Below, one piece after another: positions 8,650 to 16,983 of a stretch of 64,000 nt of DNA. Numbering within the stretch: position 1 is the first letter of the stretch; the number at the start of each line of letters is the position of its first letter. This DNA is from VFJJ01 sp031362415 (GTDB lineage: Bacteria > Actinomycetota > Acidimicrobiia > IMCC26256 > VFJJ01), in the NCBI GenBank assembly GCA_031362415.1, contig JANLSK010000329.1:1-64000 (forward strand). Reading direction: 5' to 3'. The notes below the pieces were generated by a model. The model did no database searches. It was not told the DNA's origin and worked only from the letters and a program-made list of their open reading frames with translations. Position numbers and translations under genes: made by a program.

Positions 8650-9020
8650 CCGCAGGAGCGACACCCGACCGGCCCGACGAGCCTCCGCAGATGCGGATCG
8701 TCCGGCCCTACGCCCTCACCGGGGGGCGGACCCGGAGCGGGGCCAGTGACCTCCCGATCGAGACGCTCGTCCGTACGAGCGCCCGCGGTCGGGAGGTCGG
8801 ACCAAAGCTGCAACTCGAGTACCGGACCATCGCCGAGCTGTGCGAGGAACCGCTCTCGGTGGCCGAAGTATCCGTACACCTGGGCGTGCCTCTCGGCGTG
8901 GCCCGGGTCCTCGTCACAGACATGAGCGAGCAGGGCCTCGTCGACGTCCACAAGGGCCGGACGGACCGCCCGAACCAGGCGCTTCTCGAAAGGGTGCTCC
9001 ATGGGATTCGAGACCTCTAA
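8646..9020 (+). CDS. DUF742 protein CvnC
   Basis: A 124-residue DUF742 protein with the family hallmarks: an N-terminal RIVRPYALTGGRT and a winged-helix-like stretch (EYRTIAELCEEPLSVAEVSVH, then LGVPLGVARVLVTDM). Third member of the conservon. The ATG at 8646 overlaps the roadblock stop by four bases (ATGA). The frame is open further upstream, but that region is the shadow of the roadblock gene. The 3' end overlaps the GTPase start by 20 bases, so all three small genes are translationally coupled. Confidence 0.92.
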   Translation: MTAGATPDRPDEPPQMRIVRPYALTGGRTRSGASDLPIETLVRTSARGREVGPKLQLEYRTIAELCEEPLSVAEVSVHLGVPLGVARVLVTDMSEQGLVDVHKGRTDRPNQALLERVLHGIRDL

Positions 9021-9594
9021 CGATCGCGGCGTCCCTGCCGCCGGCGATGAGCCGTTGCAACCAGTCAAGATCGTGATCTCGGGCGGCTTCGCCGTCGGTA
9101 AGACGACCTTCGTCGGTTCGATCTCTGAGATCAACCCGCTGACGACCGAGGCCGCCATGACCTCGGCCAGCACGGGGGTCGACGACACGTCGAAGGTGCA
9201 GACCAAGACCCACACCACGGTCGCCATGGACTTCGGGCGCATCTCGCTGGGCGGGGGGCTCGTGCTCTACCTCTTCGGCACGCCGGGTCAGGCCCGCTTC
9301 CAGTTCATGTGGGACGACCTGGCGCGGGGCGCCATCGGGGCGGTTGTCCTCGTCGACACCCGTCGGCTGGCCGACTGCTTCCCCGCTGTCGACTACTTCG
9401 AGCAGCTCGGGCTGCCCTACATCGTGGCGGTCAACTGCTTCGACGGGCTCCAGTTCCACGAGCAGCAGGCGATTCGCGAGGCCCTGTCGGTCCCGAAGGA
9501 TGTCCCGCTGGTGTTCTGCGACGCCCGCGAGCGGTCTTCGACCAAGGAGACGCTGATCACCCTCGTCGAGCACGCGCTCTCGCGAGCCGAGTAG
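9001..9594 (+). CDS. Small GTPase CvnD (MglA-like)
   Basis: A 197-residue ATP/GTP-binding protein, fourth member of the conservon. The P-loop is at residues 28-36 (GGFAVGKTT). The G3 position reads FGTPGQ instead of DxxG, as is normal in CvnD. A G4-like VNCFDG follows VLVDTRRLADCFPAVDYFE. It probably switches between GTP and GDP states under control of the roadblock protein and the kinase-like partner, relaying a membrane signal. The start overlaps the DUF742 gene. In Streptomyces a P450 often follows the set; here a membrane-anchored XRE regulator follows instead. Confidence 0.92.
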   Translation: MGFETSNDRGVPAAGDEPLQPVKIVISGGFAVGKTTFVGSISEINPLTTEAAMTSASTGVDDTSKVQTKTHTTVAMDFGRISLGGGLVLYLFGTPGQARFQFMWDDLARGAIGAVVLVDTRRLADCFPAVDYFEQLGLPYIVAVNCFDGLQFHEQQAIREALSVPKDVPLVFCDARERSSTKETLITLVEHALSRAE

Positions 9595-9663
9595 CGACCG
9601 GGCTCGGGCGTTCGCATGGCGTGCGCTCAAGGCGTGCGACAGAGCGGTCGATGGCACAACGTG

Positions 9664-10716
9664 ATGGATTCTGTCGACGATATCTTGAGCATGGGAATCC
9701 CGAGCAAGCGGTTCGGCGAGATCCTGAGCGACGCACGCCGGTCGGCTCGTCTGTCGACCCGCAACGCCGCGCAGCGCGCCGGGATCACGACCTCACTGCT
9801 CGGTGACTACGAGCGGGGGAAATCCGAGCCGTCGGTGCAACACCTGCGGACGCTGCTCGAGGTCTACGGGATCGATGCCGCCGACCTTGTACCCCACCGG
9901 GAGCTTCCCGCGGTCGACATGGTGCACCGGACGGTCACCGTGGGCTCGGAGACCCGAGCCGTCGGCGACTCTCGCGCCGCGGCCAGCGCCATGCTGCGCC
10001 ACGATCAGGCGCTGCATCTCTTCGTGGAGCTCGTCAGGCAGGCGCGTTCGGCCGGTTCCCGGGCCAAGTTCGCGCTCAGGGAGGCCGACGCCGCCGCGCT
10101 GGCCGAGCTGTTGAGCCTCGACGAGTCGGTCGTGGTGTCTCGGTTGATGGAGATCATGGGCTGCAGCGAACGTGAGGCCACCAATCTCTGGCGGGTCATG
10201 AGCAGAGCTGGAGTCGTGGCTGCGATCTTCGTGGCCAGCACGGTGACGGCCGGCGCCATGGTGCTCAGCGGCTCGCCCGACGATGACCCCGCACTGCAGC
10301 CTGCGGAGATCACCGCTGGCCTCGAAGCTCCGGCCGAGGTCGGGGTATCCGGCGTCGACGGCACAGCCGCCGACGCCGAGGACCAGGCATCGCCGAGAGC
10401 GTCAGATGCCCAGCAGCCGGCGGGCGAGTCGTTGCTCAGGTCGGACGTCGAGGATGTCGACCGTCTGGTCGAGGTGGCGGCCGCCGCCGTGACGCCCGCC
10501 ACTCCGTCGAGCCCGGCCATCGACCCTGCTGCGATTGACGCCGCCGTCCCGATCACGCCCACTGCCGACACCAACGCGGCGAGCGATGCGAGCGCCGCCG
10601 CAGCCGCGGCCTCACCTGAGCCTGTCGGGCTTTCGGGGACCGCCGCTCCCGGTACTGCACCCATCCCCGCGATCGCCACGGACGAGGTCGTCGACCATCC
10701 CCCTCAGGGAATCTGA
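9664..10716 (+). CDS. Membrane-anchored XRE-family regulator next to the conservon (350 aa)
   Basis: An N-terminal helix-turn-helix of the XRE/Cro type (residues about 15-70: RRSARLSTRNAAQRAGITTS, then LLGDYERGKSEPSVQHLRTLL) is followed by a helical region and one predicted membrane helix at about residues 183-203 (AGVVAAIFVASTVTAGAMVL). The last about 150 residues are Ala/Pro/Thr/Asp-rich and would lie outside the cell. The topology recalls RodZ, but the sequence does not. ATG 9664 is preferred; the frame is open upstream to ATG 9616. The gap to the GTPase gene is about 70 bases, so it may be co-transcribed with the conservon and act as its transcriptional output. That role is inference. Confidence 0.72.
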   Translation: MDSVDDILSMGIPSKRFGEILSDARRSARLSTRNAAQRAGITTSLLGDYERGKSEPSVQHLRTLLEVYGIDAADLVPHRELPAVDMVHRTVTVGSETRAVGDSRAAASAMLRHDQALHLFVELVRQARSAGSRAKFALREADAAALAELLSLDESVVVSRLMEIMGCSEREATNLWRVMSRAGVVAAIFVASTVTAGAMVLSGSPDDDPALQPAEITAGLEAPAEVGVSGVDGTAADAEDQASPRASDAQQPAGESLLRSDVEDVDRLVEVAAAAVTPATPSSPAIDPAAIDAAVPITPTADTNAASDASAAAAAASPEPVGLSGTAAPGTAPIPAIATDEVVDHPPQGI

Positions 10717-10746
10717 CGGCAGCCCAAGGGATCTGACGGCAGCCCA
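10711..10746. repeat. 16-bp direct repeat at the end of the XRE gene
   Basis: ATCTGACGGCAGCCCA occurs at 10711-10726 and again at 10731-10746. The first copy contains the stop codon of the XRE gene, so the 3' end appears to have been duplicated. It lies in the short convergent gap before ribonuclease D. Confidence 0.8.
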
Positions 10747-10782
10747 GCGAGGCGCCGCGGCCTGAGGTGGCGGCCGGCGCGT

Positions 10783-11946
10783 TCAGCTCGACGGGGCCGT
10801 TGGGCGGGGCACCATCACGAGTCCACGTCCGCGCTCGAAGGAGATCGCGACCTCGCCGTCGACGAGCGCCTGGAGATCGGCGCCCAGGATCTCCTTGCGC
10901 CATCCGAGGTGCAGGCGTGAACCTCCGTCGTCTCGCAGGAAACCCTGGAGGTCGGCGCGGGTGGCGAGCATCGTCGGGTCGAGGTCGAGTTCGCCGGCTC
11001 GCTGGGTGGCCCAGGCCGTCATCAACGTCAACGCGGGCCGGAGCGGGCGGTCGACGTCGTCTTCCACCACGGGCACCTCCAGGCGTTCGTCGGGGAGAGC
11101 CTGACCGTCCTTCACGGCATCCAGCAGGGCCCGACCGGCTCCGTCGCGGAGGTAGCGACCATCGAGTCCCCGAATTGCTCGCAGCTCGTCGAGGCTGCGG
11201 GGCGGCCGCTGGGCGATGGCCACGAGCGCCAGATCGGGGAGCACCCACCGCACCGGCTGGTCGATGGTCATGGCTTGGCGTTCGCGCCATGCGGCGACGG
11301 CCTGGGCCACCCCCCGAGCCCGCCCCCGCAACGATCGGGCGTCCTTGATCTTCCACCAGGAGCGGTCGGGATTGGCCGATCCCCGGGCTTTCGTCCGCAG
11401 CAGCTCGCACTCGTCGGTGGCCCACGCCAATCGTCCTGAACGCTCGAGCCGGGAGACGAGCTCGTCGGTGAGCGCCAGCAGGAACTCGACGTCGGCTGCG
11501 GCGTAGGTGCACTGGGCCTCATCGAGCGGGCGTTGCATCCAATCGCTGAGACGGTCGCCCTTGGCCGGCCGCACGCCGAGGAGACGCTCGACGAGCGTGG
11601 CCAGTGACGGGGTGGAGAAGCCCGCGAACCCAGCAGCGACTTGGGTGTCGAAGATCCGCGCCGGGATCGTCCCGCAGGCGCGTTGGATGACCTCGAGGTC
11701 CTGCTCGGCTGCGTGGAAGATGATCGTCCGCTCCGGATCGTCGAAGAGCGGAGCGAGGGGAGCGATGTCGAGCGCCAGCGGATCGACCAGCGCGATCCCG
11801 TCCGACCAGGAGATCTGCACCAGGGCCAGTTGGGCGTAGTAGGTGCGCTCCCGGTGGAACTCGGTGTCGATGCCGAGGCGGAGCTCCGACGAGAGCCGGG
11901 CGACCAGGTCGGTGAGCGCGGCGGGCGTGTCGATCCAGATGTGCAT
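10783..11946 (-). CDS. rnd: Ribonuclease D
   Basis: A DEDDy 3'-5' exoribonuclease of about 387 residues. ExoI is GIDTEFHRE (Asp and Glu metal ligands), ExoII lies around FHAAEQDLEVI and ExoIII is YAAADVEFL (Tyr-x3-Asp). A C-terminal HRDC domain follows (PPRSLDELRAIRGLDGRYLR). It trims structured RNA 3' ends, especially tRNA precursors. I chose ATG 11946 (MHIWIDT), where homology-like sequence begins, over an in-frame ATG at 11979. The gene is convergent with the XRE regulator and divergent from the gene at 12024. Confidence 0.92.
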   Translation of the reverse strand: MHIWIDTPAALTDLVARLSSELRLGIDTEFHRERTYYAQLALVQISWSDGIALVDPLALDIAPLAPLFDDPERTIIFHAAEQDLEVIQRACGTIPARIFDTQVAAGFAGFSTPSLATLVERLLGVRPAKGDRLSDWMQRPLDEAQCTYAAADVEFLLALTDELVSRLERSGRLAWATDECELLRTKARGSANPDRSWWKIKDARSLRGRARGVAQAVAAWRERQAMTIDQPVRWVLPDLALVAIAQRPPRSLDELRAIRGLDGRYLRDGAGRALLDAVKDGQALPDERLEVPVVEDDVDRPLRPALTLMTAWATQRAGELDLDPTMLATRADLQGFLRDDGGSRLHLGWRKEILGADLQALVDGEVAISFERGRGLVMVPRPTAPSS

Positions 11947-11988
11947 TGCCCCACAGCTTGGCCCGTCGGGATGGACCAACCGGGGATC

Positions 11989-12023
11989 TTGCCTTCATCT
12001 TGGTAATCATGTAATCTTGAAAT
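11989..12023 (+). promoter_or_regulatory. Sigma-70-type promoter for a probably leaderless mRNA
   Basis: TTGCCT (11989-11994), a 17-bp spacer, then TAATCT (12012-12017), lying in an unusually AT-rich patch. The distance from the -10 end to the ATG at 12024 is six bases, so transcription should start at or next to the A of the start codon. There is no Shine-Dalgarno sequence, which fits a leaderless transcript, common in Actinobacteria. Confidence 0.7.
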
Positions 12024-12587
12024 ATGACAAACGACCAAGCAGCGCAGGCATGGTTCAACGCCCGGATCCCGTCAAGCTGGTTCGAGGGGCCCGTCGAGAC
12101 CGTGGTGGACGCCGAGGAGATCCTCGTCGCGGGCACGCTCGCCGATCCTCCGGCCACTCCGGGGGTTGCGGCGAGCCCGGCGACCGCGGCCGCTTCGGGA
12201 GCCCCGGCGGCCGGAGCCGACCCCCTGCCCGACATCGTGCGGGCAGCATGGATCAAGCGCTTCCGTGAGGAGACCCGCGCCAGTCGGATGGCGGTTGCCG
12301 CCGAGGCCGAGGGGCTCTTCGGGCGCAAGGTCTCGTGGGCGGTCGACTCGGGCGGGTCCCGGACCGCCTTCACCACGGTGAGCGTCCCGGTGATGACCCG
12401 GTTGCGCCAACCCGAGCGCATCGTCCTCGACACGCTCGTCGAGGCCGGCGTCGCTCGATCGCGCAGCGACGCGCTGGCGTGGTGCGTGCGCCTCGTGGGT
12501 CGTCATCAGGGCGAGTGGATCCGCGACCTGCAGGGGGCGCTGGTGCACGTCCACAAGGTCAGGTCCGAGGGGCCGGCCGACGACTGA
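12024..12587 (+). CDS. Conserved actinobacterial protein with ribbon-helix-helix-like C-terminus (187 aa)
   Basis: Not a named family to me. The N-terminal part has WFNARIPSSWFEGPVETVVDAEEILVAGTL, shown here as WFNARIPSSWF plus DAEEILVAGTL, then an Ala/Pro linker, then RFREETRASRMAVAAEAE and FGRKVSWAVDSGG. The C-terminal part VPVMTRLRQPERIVLDTLVE with VARSRSDALAWCVRLV reads like a CopG/MetJ ribbon-helix-helix: a beta strand then two helices, with the RSRSDAL turn typical of that fold. DNA binding is therefore plausible. The mRNA is probably leaderless. It is divergent from ribonuclease D and ends 141 bases before the esterase start I chose. Confidence 0.7.
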   Translation: MTNDQAAQAWFNARIPSSWFEGPVETVVDAEEILVAGTLADPPATPGVAASPATAAASGAPAAGADPLPDIVRAAWIKRFREETRASRMAVAAEAEGLFGRKVSWAVDSGGSRTAFTTVSVPVMTRLRQPERIVLDTLVEAGVARSRSDALAWCVRLVGRHQGEWIRDLQGALVHVHKVRSEGPADD

Positions 12588-12728
12588 GCGATGCTGCGGT
12601 TCGAGGCTGCGGCTCGAGGCTGCCGGTTCGAGGTCGGCGGCGTGGCAGGACCGTCGTCCCGGCGACAGAATGCCGTCCTCGATCGCCTTGTCGTCGGCTC
12701 GTCCGGCGGCTCCACCCTTGGAGGCCGC

Positions 12729-13661
12729 GTGCCCCTCGACCCGCAAGCCGCTGTCCTGATGGAGATGATGGCCGCCGCCCCGATTCCGTGGGGCAAGGTT
12801 CCGGCCGCCGAGCTGCGGGCGATGATGGCGGCCAACGCGGTGCCGGTGACGCCCCATCCGATCCACCGCGTGGAAGATCGCACGATCCCCGGCCCGGCCG
12901 GGGCGATACCGGTCCGGGTCTACTGGCCGGTCGAGTCGTCTTCGCCAACCCCGGTGATCGTGTACTTCCACGGTGGGGGATGGGTCATCTGCGACCTCGA
13001 CTCGCACGATCAGTCCGTCCGCCGGCTGGCGCTCGACACCGGTGCCATCGTGGTCTCGGTCGACTACCGGTTGGCGCCCGAGCATCGGTTCCCGGCCGCG
13101 GCCGACGACTGCTACGCCGCCACGGTGTGGGCGGCGGCGCATGCCAGCGAACTGGGCGGCGATCCGAGTCGCATCGCCGTGGCTGGCGACAGTGCCGGTG
13201 GCAACCTCGCAGCCGTGGTGCCGTTGATGATCAAGGATCGCGGCGGCCCGGCGTTGGCGTTCCAGCTGCTGCTGTACCCGGTGGCCGGAGTTCCCGACGA
13301 CGGGCGCCCGTCGTACACCGAGAACGCCACCGATTACATGCTCACGAAAGACGCGATGCACTGGTTCAGCGACCAGTACGCCGGCACCCCCGCCGACTTC
13401 GAGCACCCGTGGTTCTCGCCCACCCGGGCCAGCGACCTGTCAGGACTGCCGCCGGCACTGGTGATCACCGCCGAGTTCGATCCGCTGCGCGACGAGGGGG
13501 AGGACTATGGGCGCATGCTCGTGGCCGCTGGCGTTCCCTGCACGATCACCCGCTACGACGGAATGATCCACGGGTTCTTCGGCATGGAGCTGGCCCTCGA
13601 CCAGGCCCGTGTCGCGCAGCTCGAAGCGGCCGCCGCACTCAAGGCCGCCTTCGGAACCTGA
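12729..13661 (+). CDS. Alpha/beta hydrolase, hormone-sensitive-lipase family esterase (310 aa)
   Basis: Oxyanion-hole motif HGGGW (about residues 81-85), nucleophile motif GDSAGG (Ser155), acid in ITAEFDPLRDEGEDY and catalytic His in GMIHGFFGM, all in HSL order. It probably hydrolyses short to medium acyl esters in the cytoplasm. I place the start at GTG 12729 (VPLDPQAAVLMEMM), where the usual family N-terminus begins and which gives the typical length of about 310; an in-frame ATG at 12591 would add 46 residues of non-family sequence. Downstream it is convergent with the MFS gene. Confidence 0.88.
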   Translation: MPLDPQAAVLMEMMAAAPIPWGKVPAAELRAMMAANAVPVTPHPIHRVEDRTIPGPAGAIPVRVYWPVESSSPTPVIVYFHGGGWVICDLDSHDQSVRRLALDTGAIVVSVDYRLAPEHRFPAAADDCYAATVWAAAHASELGGDPSRIAVAGDSAGGNLAAVVPLMIKDRGGPALAFQLLLYPVAGVPDDGRPSYTENATDYMLTKDAMHWFSDQYAGTPADFEHPWFSPTRASDLSGLPPALVITAEFDPLRDEGEDYGRMLVAAGVPCTITRYDGMIHGFFGMELALDQARVAQLEAAAALKAAFGT

Positions 13662-13721
13662 GACGGCCGCCGCCCGCGGTTCGCGCGGCTGGCCCGCCTC
13701 AACCCGCATCGTGCTGGTGTG

Positions 13722-15347
13722 TCACGGCTCGAGCGCTGCGCTGACCGAGCCTGGTCGCCGCTCGATCGTCGCGGGCCCGTCGACTTCGTCGTTGCCGGCG
13801 CGGAGTGGAGCCTCGCCGATGAACAGGGCCCAGACGATGGCCCCGGCGGCGATGGGCACGGCGACCCACAACGCGTTCGTGATGGCCCGCTCGAAGGCCT
13901 CGACGACGTGCGCGTGCGCTGCGAGCCCGAGCTCGTCGATCTTGGCCGGGTTGGCTCTGAGGTCGCTGGCCGAGATCGCACCCAGGTCGTCGCCGGCGGC
14001 AAGGACGCCGATCCAATGGTCGAGCCTCACGGCGAACACTGCGCCGATGACCGCCGAGCCGATGGCCTGACCCATCGACCGGCTCATCGTCACGAGTGAG
14101 CTGACCGTGCCCAACTCTCGGTGGGGCACGGCGTTCTGCGACGCGATGAGCACGACGGGGGAGAGCATGCCCGTCCCGAAGCCGCATGTTGCCGTCGACA
14201 GGAACTGGAGGGCGAGCGGCGTCTCGGCCGTCCACTGCGTGAGCATCACGCAGCCTGCGGTGAACAACGCCGCACCCAGGACTGGGGCCCACCGGTAGCG
14301 CCCGGTGGCGGTCATGATCCGCCCGGTGATCGTCGACGACACCAGGATGCCGAGGCTGATCGGCGCCAGGCCGAGCCCGGCGACCGTGGGACTGCGGCCG
14401 TTCACCACCTGAAGGAACAGGGGAACGAAGATGGCCATGCCGAAGTTCGCCAGTCCGAGGAAGAACGTGGCCCCCGCACAGGCCCTGACGATGCCGTTGC
14501 GGAAATGGTGCAACGGCAGTATCGGTTCTCGGGCCCGAGCCTCGACCCGCAGAGCCAGCCCGGTGACACCGACCGCAGCGAGGGCCAGGATGGCGATCGC
14601 CGTCGAGTCCCAGGCCAGCTCGTCGCCGCCGAGCGTGGTAACGAGCAGGATCAGGCAGACGGCCGCCGGAATGAGGATCGCGCCCATCCAGTCGATCACG
14701 TGCCCGACCCGCCGAGCGGGCAGGTGCAGCGCCGTGGCGATCAGGGTCAGCGACAGCAAACCCGTGGGAACATTGATCCAGAACAACCAGCGCCACGACA
14801 GATGGTCGACGAACAGGCCGCCCACGAACGGTCCGATGAGGCTCGACACCGCCCACACCGAACTGAAGAGACCCGTGTACCGGCCTCGTTCGCGGGGCGG
14901 GACCAGATCGCCGATGATCGCTGCGGGAAGGGTCATGAGTCCGCCGCCGCCGAGGCCCTGGAGCGCCCGGCACGTGATGAGCTGCAACATCGAGCCGCTC
15001 AGTCCGGCGAGGATCGAGCCCAGCATGAAGATCGCGATCGCCACCTGGAACATGCGCTTGCGGCCGTAGAGATCGCCGAGCTTGCCGTACAGGGGCATCG
15101 TCGCGGTGAGGCCGAGCAGGTAGGCCGTGAAGATCCACGACACCGACCCGAGGTCACCGAGGTCGCCGGCGATCTGGCGCACGGCGGTGGCCACCACGAG
15201 CAGGTCGAGGGCCGCGAGGAACAGCCCCGTCAGGAGCCCGGCGAAAACCAGCCTGAGATGACGAGGCGTCTCGCGAGCCTCGACGCCGACACCCGCCACC
15301 GGGTGAGTGTACGACCGGCCCTCGGTCACGGAGGCTCCGTCGAGCAT
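13722..15347 (-). CDS. MFS drug/H+ antiporter, DHA2 (14-TM) family (541 aa)
   Basis: About fourteen hydrophobic segments; motif A-like YGKLGDLYGRKRMF after the second helix, an Asp-containing first helix (LFLAALDLLVVATAV) and motif C-like LQGLGGGGLMTLPAAIIGDL match the EmrB/QacA family. Likely a proton-driven exporter of hydrophobic compounds. The ATG at 15347 has GGAGG four bases upstream on the minus strand, which settles the start. No adjacent regulator gene is evident; the substrate is unknown. Confidence 0.9.
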   Translation of the reverse strand: MLDGASVTEGRSYTHPVAGVGVEARETPRHLRLVFAGLLTGLFLAALDLLVVATAVRQIAGDLGDLGSVSWIFTAYLLGLTATMPLYGKLGDLYGRKRMFQVAIAIFMLGSILAGLSGSMLQLITCRALQGLGGGGLMTLPAAIIGDLVPPRERGRYTGLFSSVWAVSSLIGPFVGGLFVDHLSWRWLFWINVPTGLLSLTLIATALHLPARRVGHVIDWMGAILIPAAVCLILLVTTLGGDELAWDSTAIAILALAAVGVTGLALRVEARAREPILPLHHFRNGIVRACAGATFFLGLANFGMAIFVPLFLQVVNGRSPTVAGLGLAPISLGILVSSTITGRIMTATGRYRWAPVLGAALFTAGCVMLTQWTAETPLALQFLSTATCGFGTGMLSPVVLIASQNAVPHRELGTVSSLVTMSRSMGQAIGSAVIGAVFAVRLDHWIGVLAAGDDLGAISASDLRANPAKIDELGLAAHAHVVEAFERAITNALWVAVPIAAGAIVWALFIGEAPLRAGNDEVDGPATIERRPGSVSAALEP

Positions 15348-15370
15348 TGGCCTCCGTCCTCTGCGTAGCC

Positions 15371-15406
15371 CTCGGCGTCTCTGGACTCCTCGGCGTCTCT
15401 GGACTC
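15371..15406. repeat. Perfect 18-bp tandem duplication
   Basis: CTCGGCGTCTCTGGACTC occurs twice head to tail (15371-15388 and 15389-15406) in the 241-bp divergent gap between the MFS gene and the small membrane protein. No gene is apparent in this gap; it should contain both promoters. Confidence 0.85.
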
Positions 15407-15588
15407 ATTGATGTATCTGGGCGCCGGCCCCGCTCTCTCGTGTTCGATGATGATTCGGCGAGATGTCGGAAACGCCGGCAGAAATCGCGGAACCAAACGA
15501 GGGGGGATGGGCGTCTCACCCACGTCGGAACCCTTCGAGCGGACGCTCGACGTCGTCGGTCGGAACACCGAGGGCCGGGGAGGCAGTC

Positions 15589-15780
15589 ATGGATTGGTTG
15601 TCAGGAGCAGCAGAGTCGGCGTGGATCGTCAGGGGAACCCTCCTGGTGCTCGGTCTTCCCCTGCTGGTCGCCATCTACCGTTGGGCCGCGGCGTCGGTGC
15701 TCTTCGACGATCTCGGTGATCTCGGTGATCTCGGTGATCGTCGGCCGCGGCCGTCGAAGCACGAGTCACACGCCGCCTGA
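15589..15780 (+). CDS. Small single-pass membrane protein (63 aa)
   Basis: One hydrophobic segment (WIVRGTLLVLGLPLLVAIYRW) followed by a short cytoplasmic tail with DLGDLGDLGD, encoded by three direct copies of GATCTCGGT. A strong site GGGGAGG six bases before the ATG supports expression. It sits 124 bases upstream of the selenoprotein gene on the same strand. No family recognised. Confidence 0.6.
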   Translation: MDWLSGAAESAWIVRGTLLVLGLPLLVAIYRWAAASVLFDDLGDLGDLGDRRPRPSKHESHAA

Positions 15781-15904
15781 TCGTCGATCGCCCGTACGGG
15801 CCGATCCACACCTCCGGCTGAGCGATCGGTGGGCACGCCGAGCCATTGGCGCGCACGGCGCTCGTGTGCGACCGTTGGCGCCTCACACGCGGAGGCCCCA
15901 CCCC

Positions 15905-16954
15905 ATGGACCAGACGTCCCTGCTGAGCCTGATACACAACGATGGCGTGTCGGCGATCGAGGCCCGCATCGCCGGGCGCCGGATGCTGATCGAGCCCACG
16001 ATGCTCGAGGCGGTCACCGGCTGGCATCGTCGGCCTGAGGGGCTGTGCCGGGGCGAGGTGTGCGTGCCGGTCCGAGACACCGCTGCCATCGACGGGCCCG
16101 ACGGAACCGTCGACCTGGTCGGCGTGGCTGCGCTGCTCGGGCGTCCGTTCGTCGTCGATGCCGAGGCGGGTACCGCCTACCTCGGCGAGGCGGCACTCGA
16201 TCGGGCGGCGATGCTGCGGTCGCAGGTGGCGCCGGAGTTCACCCTCCCCGACCTCGCCGGTCGCCACCACAGCCTGTCGGAGCACCGGGGCAAGAAGGTG
16301 TTCTTCGTTGCCTGGGCCTCCTGGTGAGGCTGCCGCTATGACCTGCCGGTCTGGCAGGCGATGTTCGAAGAGCTCCGTGAGCTCGGCTTCGTGGTCATCA
16401 CCGTGGCCTTCGAGCGCACTGTCGAAGACGCCCGGGAGTGGATCGACGCCGCCGCGCCCACCCATCCCAGCCTGATCGACACAACCTGGTCGATCGCCGA
16501 CCTCTACCACGTCGAGAACGTGCCCACGGTGTTCTGGATCGACGAGGAGGGCCGCATCGTACGTCCGCAGGACGTGGCGTTCGGCTCCAACATGTTCCAG
16601 GACTTCACCGGCATCGACGCCGACGTGCACCAGGCTGCGCTTCGGAGCTGGGTGCGGGGCGAGACGGCGGCGCTCGCCCCGGAGGCCGTCGAGCGACACC
16701 TCCGGGTCCCCACCGAGGCCGACCAGCTGGCCCGGGCCGAGTTCGGTCTCGGCCGGTGGTTGTGGGAACAGGGTCGGGCCGAGGCCGCTCGAGCGCATTT
16801 CCAGCGCGCCGAGGAGCTGGCGCCGAACCTGTGGACGTGCTGGCGAGGCTCGATGCGGATGCAGGACGAGGACCCGATGGGCGAGCTCTTCTTCGAGAAG
16901 ATGACCGCCTACCGAGGTGAGGGTGGTGTGATGGCGAGGGTCATCGTCGACTGA
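15905..16954 (+). CDS. Thioredoxin-fold redox protein with in-frame TGA read as selenocysteine (349 aa, Sec141)
   Basis: Three-part protein. Residues 1-105 are a poorly known N-terminal domain with Cys48/Cys53 (CRGEVC). Residues about 107-255 are an AhpC/TSA-redoxin fold (QVAPEFTLPDLAG ... KKVFFVAWASW-TGA-GCRYDLPVWQ ... VPTVFWIDEEGRIV, the cis-Pro loop). A TPR-like end follows (GRWLWEQGRAEAARAHFQRA). The TGA (16325-16327) lies exactly where redoxins carry the catalytic Cys, directly before Gly-Cys, and the same frame continues with intact fold sequence for 208 codons. A hairpin with loop GGTCT starts 15 bases after the TGA. ATG 15905 has GGAGG upstream. A plain stop would leave a fold cut through its active site. 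Partner and substrate are unknown. Confidence 0.85.
16325..16359 (+). promoter_or_regulatory. Candidate bacterial SECIS element
   Basis: Immediately 3' of the in-frame TGA, CCTGCC (16342-16347) pairs with GGCAGG (16353-16358) around a five-base loop GGTCT; a further G16340-C16359 pair forms if A16341 bulges. The loop begins with GG followed by T, 21 bases after the TGA, which is the spacing and apical G/U seen in bacterial SECIS hairpins bound by SelB. Folding energy was not computed. Confidence 0.7.
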
Positions 16955-16983
16955 CCGGGCGCGACACGGCCGGCGCGGTCTTC

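Noticed and set aside
15347..16327. Long ORF ending at the TGA as a complete or truncated gene
   Set aside because: Residues before ATG 15905 have no conserved character, and stopping at 16327 would cut a thioredoxin fold at its active site; the Sec reading explains both ORFs.
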